From positions 1 through 7,167 of the forward strand of contig DMJA01000222.1 of NCBI GenBank assembly GCA_003451935.1: a stretch of 7,167 bases of DNA, given 5' to 3'. This document shows positions 5,797 to 7,167 of this stretch, one piece after another; positions within the stretch are counted from its first letter, which is position 1; every line of letters begins with the position of its first letter. Below the pieces are notes generated by a model, which made no database searches, had not been told where the DNA came from, and worked only from the letters and a program-made list of their open reading frames with translations. The position numbers and the translations under genes were made by a program. Origin of the DNA: Verrucomicrobiota bacterium (GTDB taxonomy: Bacteria; Verrucomicrobiota; Kiritimatiellia; CAIQIC01; Lenti-01).

Positions 5797-6456
5797 ATGC
5801 GCGAAGGGCTCTTCAGGCAGCCGCTGTACTGGCTTTCGCGTTTCGGCGTCTGGCTCGGTCTCAAGCTGAAATACCGGATGAAGATCGACGGATGGCGGAA
5901 CATCCCGTCCTCCGGCGGCGCGGTGCTCGCCGCCAACCATTGCAGCTATCTCGACCCCCCGGTGATGTGCGCGTGCAGTCCCGGCCGCATCGTGCACTTC
6001 ATGGCGCGCGACACGCTGTTCTCCAATGCCGTCGCGCGCTGGTATTTCCCGCGGGTGGGGGTGATGCCGCTCGACCGGACGAAGGGCGACCTGGGGGCCC
6101 TGAAAAAAGCCATCGCCCTGCTGAAGGAGGGGCGGGTGATTGGCCTCTTTCCCGAAGGCACGCGCTCGCCCGACGGGCAGATGCGCGAGGCCAAGGGCGG
6201 CATCGGCTTCCTGATCGCCAAGGGCGACGTGCCCGTCGTGCCCATCCACATCTCGGGCACCTTCGCGGCCTTCCCCAAAGGCGGAAAGAAGTTCATGCCC
6301 TCGCGCGTCGTCGCACGGATCGGGAAGCCCATCACGCCCGAGGAAATCCGCGCCGCCATGCCGAAGAAGAACGATTACGAAGCCGTCGGCGCGCTCGTCA
6401 TGCGCCGCATCCGCGACCTGGCGGAAGAGCCGCCATCCCCCGTCAAATCCGTCTGA
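5797..6456 (+). CDS. plsC: 1-acyl-sn-glycerol-3-phosphate acyltransferase (PlsC family)
   Basis: PlsC-type enzymes acylate lysophosphatidic acid at position 2 to give phosphatidic acid at the inner face of the cytoplasmic membrane. The 219 residues carry the family blocks in order: NHCSYLDPP (47-55), the HX4D catalytic pair His48/Asp53; a GVMPLDR stretch (88-94) within block II; LFPEGTRSPDG (117-127), block III, which binds the glycerol phosphate; and VPVVPIHISG (145-154), block IV. Residues 8-24 are hydrophobic and may anchor the protein. The start lies 4 bases after the cmk stop, with no recognisable ribosome binding site, so translation probably depends on reinitiation after cmk. The last residues, PSPVKSV, are encoded by the 9-bp tandem repeat at 6441-6476, so the C terminus appears to have been set by repeat sequence. 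The family is certain; acyl-donor and exact substrate are inferred, and convergent plsY makes LPA acylation likely. Confidence 0.9.
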   Translation: MREGLFRQPLYWLSRFGVWLGLKLKYRMKIDGWRNIPSSGGAVLAANHCSYLDPPVMCACSPGRIVHFMARDTLFSNAVARWYFPRVGVMPLDRTKGDLGALKKAIALLKEGRVIGLFPEGTRSPDGQMREAKGGIGFLIAKGDVPVVPIHISGTFAAFPKGGKKFMPSRVVARIGKPITPEEIRAAMPKKNDYEAVGALVMRRIRDLAEEPPSPVKSV

Positions 6457-6476
6457 TCCGTCGGATCCGGCGGATT
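6441..6476. repeat. Four-copy 9-bp degenerate tandem repeat at the plsC/plsY junction
   Basis: Four adjacent 9-mers: CGTCAAATC (6441), CGTCTGATC (6450), CGTCGGATC (6459), CGGCGGATT (6468). They cover the last five plsC codons and stop, the 18-base gap, and the first bases of the plsY stop. In another frame the repeat reads as Ile-Arg-Arg units, and in the plsC frame as VKSV. Copies 2 and 3 differ at one base. Confidence 0.75.
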
Positions 6477-6486
6477 ACTTTTGTTT
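6456..6486 (+). terminator. Terminator-like hairpin after plsC
   Basis: ATCCGTC (6456-6462) pairs with GGCGGAT (6469-6475), with one G-T pair, around the self-complementary loop GGATCC. On the + strand a T-rich stretch, TTACTTTTGTTT, follows. This would end the aro-cmk-plsC transcript just inside the 3' end of plsY. The stem is short, the T-run is interrupted, and no T-run follows on the - strand, so termination of plsY by this hairpin is not supported. Confidence 0.45.
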
Positions 6487-7095
6487 GCCCGTGATTTTCG
6501 GCTCGGTGCCGCTGAGCAGGCGGCGGATGTTGGAGCGGTGCTTGAAAACGACCAGCGCCCCCATGGCGATCAGCGCGCCGGCCAGCAGGCGGTTTTCGGC
6601 GCCATTCATCGCGAGGTAGGCGGCCGGCACCGCGAGGGCCGCGAGGATCGAGCCCAGCGACACCCAGCGCGTGGCCAGGACCGTGACGGCGAAAACGGCG
6701 AAGCCGATGCCGACGGCGGCGGGGGCGATGCCCAGCAGCATGCCCGCGCTGGTGCTGACGCCCTTGCCGCCCTTGAACTTCAGCCAGACCGGCCAGTTGT
6801 GGCCGGCGACGGCCGCCGCGCCGCAGGCGAGGCCCAGCCAATTCGGCGCGCCGGACACGAGCATTGGGAAACAAAAGGCCGGGACGAAGCCTTTGACGGC
6901 GTCGAGGACGAACGCGGCGATGCCCCAGCCCTTGCCGACGCAGCGGAAGACGTTCGTCGCGCCGATGTTGCCCGAACCGACCTTTTGCAGGTCGATGCCC
7001 TTGAGCCGGGCGAGGAGCAACCCGTTGGGGATGGATCCCATCAGATAGGCGGCCAGGACCAGCAGCGAAAGCATCAGCGGCGTGTTGTTGATCAT
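6475..7095 (-). CDS. plsY: Acyl-phosphate:glycerol-3-phosphate acyltransferase
   Basis: PlsY is an integral membrane enzyme that transfers an acyl group from acyl-phosphate (made by PlsX) to glycerol 3-phosphate, giving lysophosphatidic acid, the substrate of PlsC. From the ATG at 7095 the protein has 206 residues, the usual length, and is strongly hydrophobic with several membrane segments. The three conserved cytosolic motifs are present: GSIPNGLLLARLKG (20-33) running into VGSGNIGATNVFR (39-51); GHNWPVWLKFKGGKGVSTS (98-116); and HRSNIRRLLSGTEPK (186-200). The frame stays open upstream to a TTG at 7134, but those 13 extra residues (Trp/Gly/Pro-rich) do not fit the family start, so I chose 7095; an ATG at residue 8 is also possible. 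No clear ribosome site is visible. It is convergent with plsC, 18 bases away. plsX is not in the window. Identity is firm. Confidence 0.94.
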   Translation of the reverse strand: MINNTPLMLSLLVLAAYLMGSIPNGLLLARLKGIDLQKVGSGNIGATNVFRCVGKGWGIAAFVLDAVKGFVPAFCFPMLVSGAPNWLGLACGAAAVAGHNWPVWLKFKGGKGVSTSAGMLLGIAPAAVGIGFAVFAVTVLATRWVSLGSILAALAVPAAYLAMNGAENRLLAGALIAMGALVVFKHRSNIRRLLSGTEPKITGKQK

Positions 7096-7167
7096 GGGGA
7101 AAGGATGCGATGCGCCGCCCCAAAACGCCAGCAAGAAAACGGGAAGAGTTTTAGCAGGAAAACAGGA

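Noticed and set aside
6463..6468. GGATCC palindrome as an operator site
   Set aside because: It is explained as the loop of the hairpin and as the join of two 9-bp repeat copies.
7096..7134. TTG at 7134 as the plsY start
   Set aside because: It would add 13 residues not seen at the family's N terminus, while the ATG at 7095 gives the expected hydrophobic start just before the first motif.
1..7167. Search for a novel system, mobile element, CRISPR array or tRNA
   Set aside because: Every long stretch is occupied by a recognised housekeeping gene, there are no spaced direct repeats of CRISPR size, no transposase or terminal inverted repeats, and no tRNA-like fold was noticed.

Overview
The window is a GC-rich bacterial chromosomal stretch with eight protein genes packed almost end to end. 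Seven are on the + strand: scpB (3' part), hisC, aroF, tyrA, aroA, cmk and plsC. One, plsY, is on the - strand and converges on plsC. All eight belong to known core families with their key motifs intact. I see no RNA gene, insertion sequence, CRISPR array, prophage gene or defence system, and no previously undescribed system. The more unusual signals are in the joints between genes.

Organism: the GC richness, the mixed cluster (chromosome segregation, aromatic amino acid synthesis, CMP kinase, phospholipid acyltransferases) and a short degenerate ATCCGTC-type tandem repeat at a gene end suggest a Gram-negative bacterium, perhaps of the Verrucomicrobiota/Kiritimatiellota group. This is a weak inference from gene order and repeat style, with no marker gene to confirm it.

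Layout: (i) Bases 2-541 are the 3' part of scpB, ending in a very acidic tail whose last codons also carry the ribosome binding site of hisC; the two genes overlap by 4 bases. (ii) hisC (538-1653) is followed by a 174-base gap, the largest in the window. It holds a small hairpin and a good intrinsic terminator (1698-1732), then about 95 bases that probably contain the start region of the next unit. (iii) aroF-tyrA-aroA-cmk-plsC (1828-6456) are separated by 21, 19, -8 and 4 bases and look like one operon. (iv) Between plsC and the convergent plsY lies a four-copy 9-bp tandem repeat (6441-6476) that overlaps both stop codons and can fold into a terminator-like hairpin.

How the genes work together: AroF makes DAHP, the first shikimate-pathway intermediate. 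AroA makes EPSP, the sixth step. TyrA oxidises prephenate or arogenate on the tyrosine branch. HisC can supply the transamination for tyrosine and phenylalanine as well as its histidine step, as in the Bacillus aromatic supraoperon. Cmk recycles CMP to CDP, and CMP is released when CDP-diacylglycerol is used in phospholipid synthesis. PlsY and PlsC carry out the two successive acylations that make phosphatidic acid, the precursor of CDP-diacylglycerol. The right half is therefore a nucleotide/phospholipid module joined to an aromatic module. Synonymous base use changes along the operon, from G-rich in aroF to C-rich in cmk.
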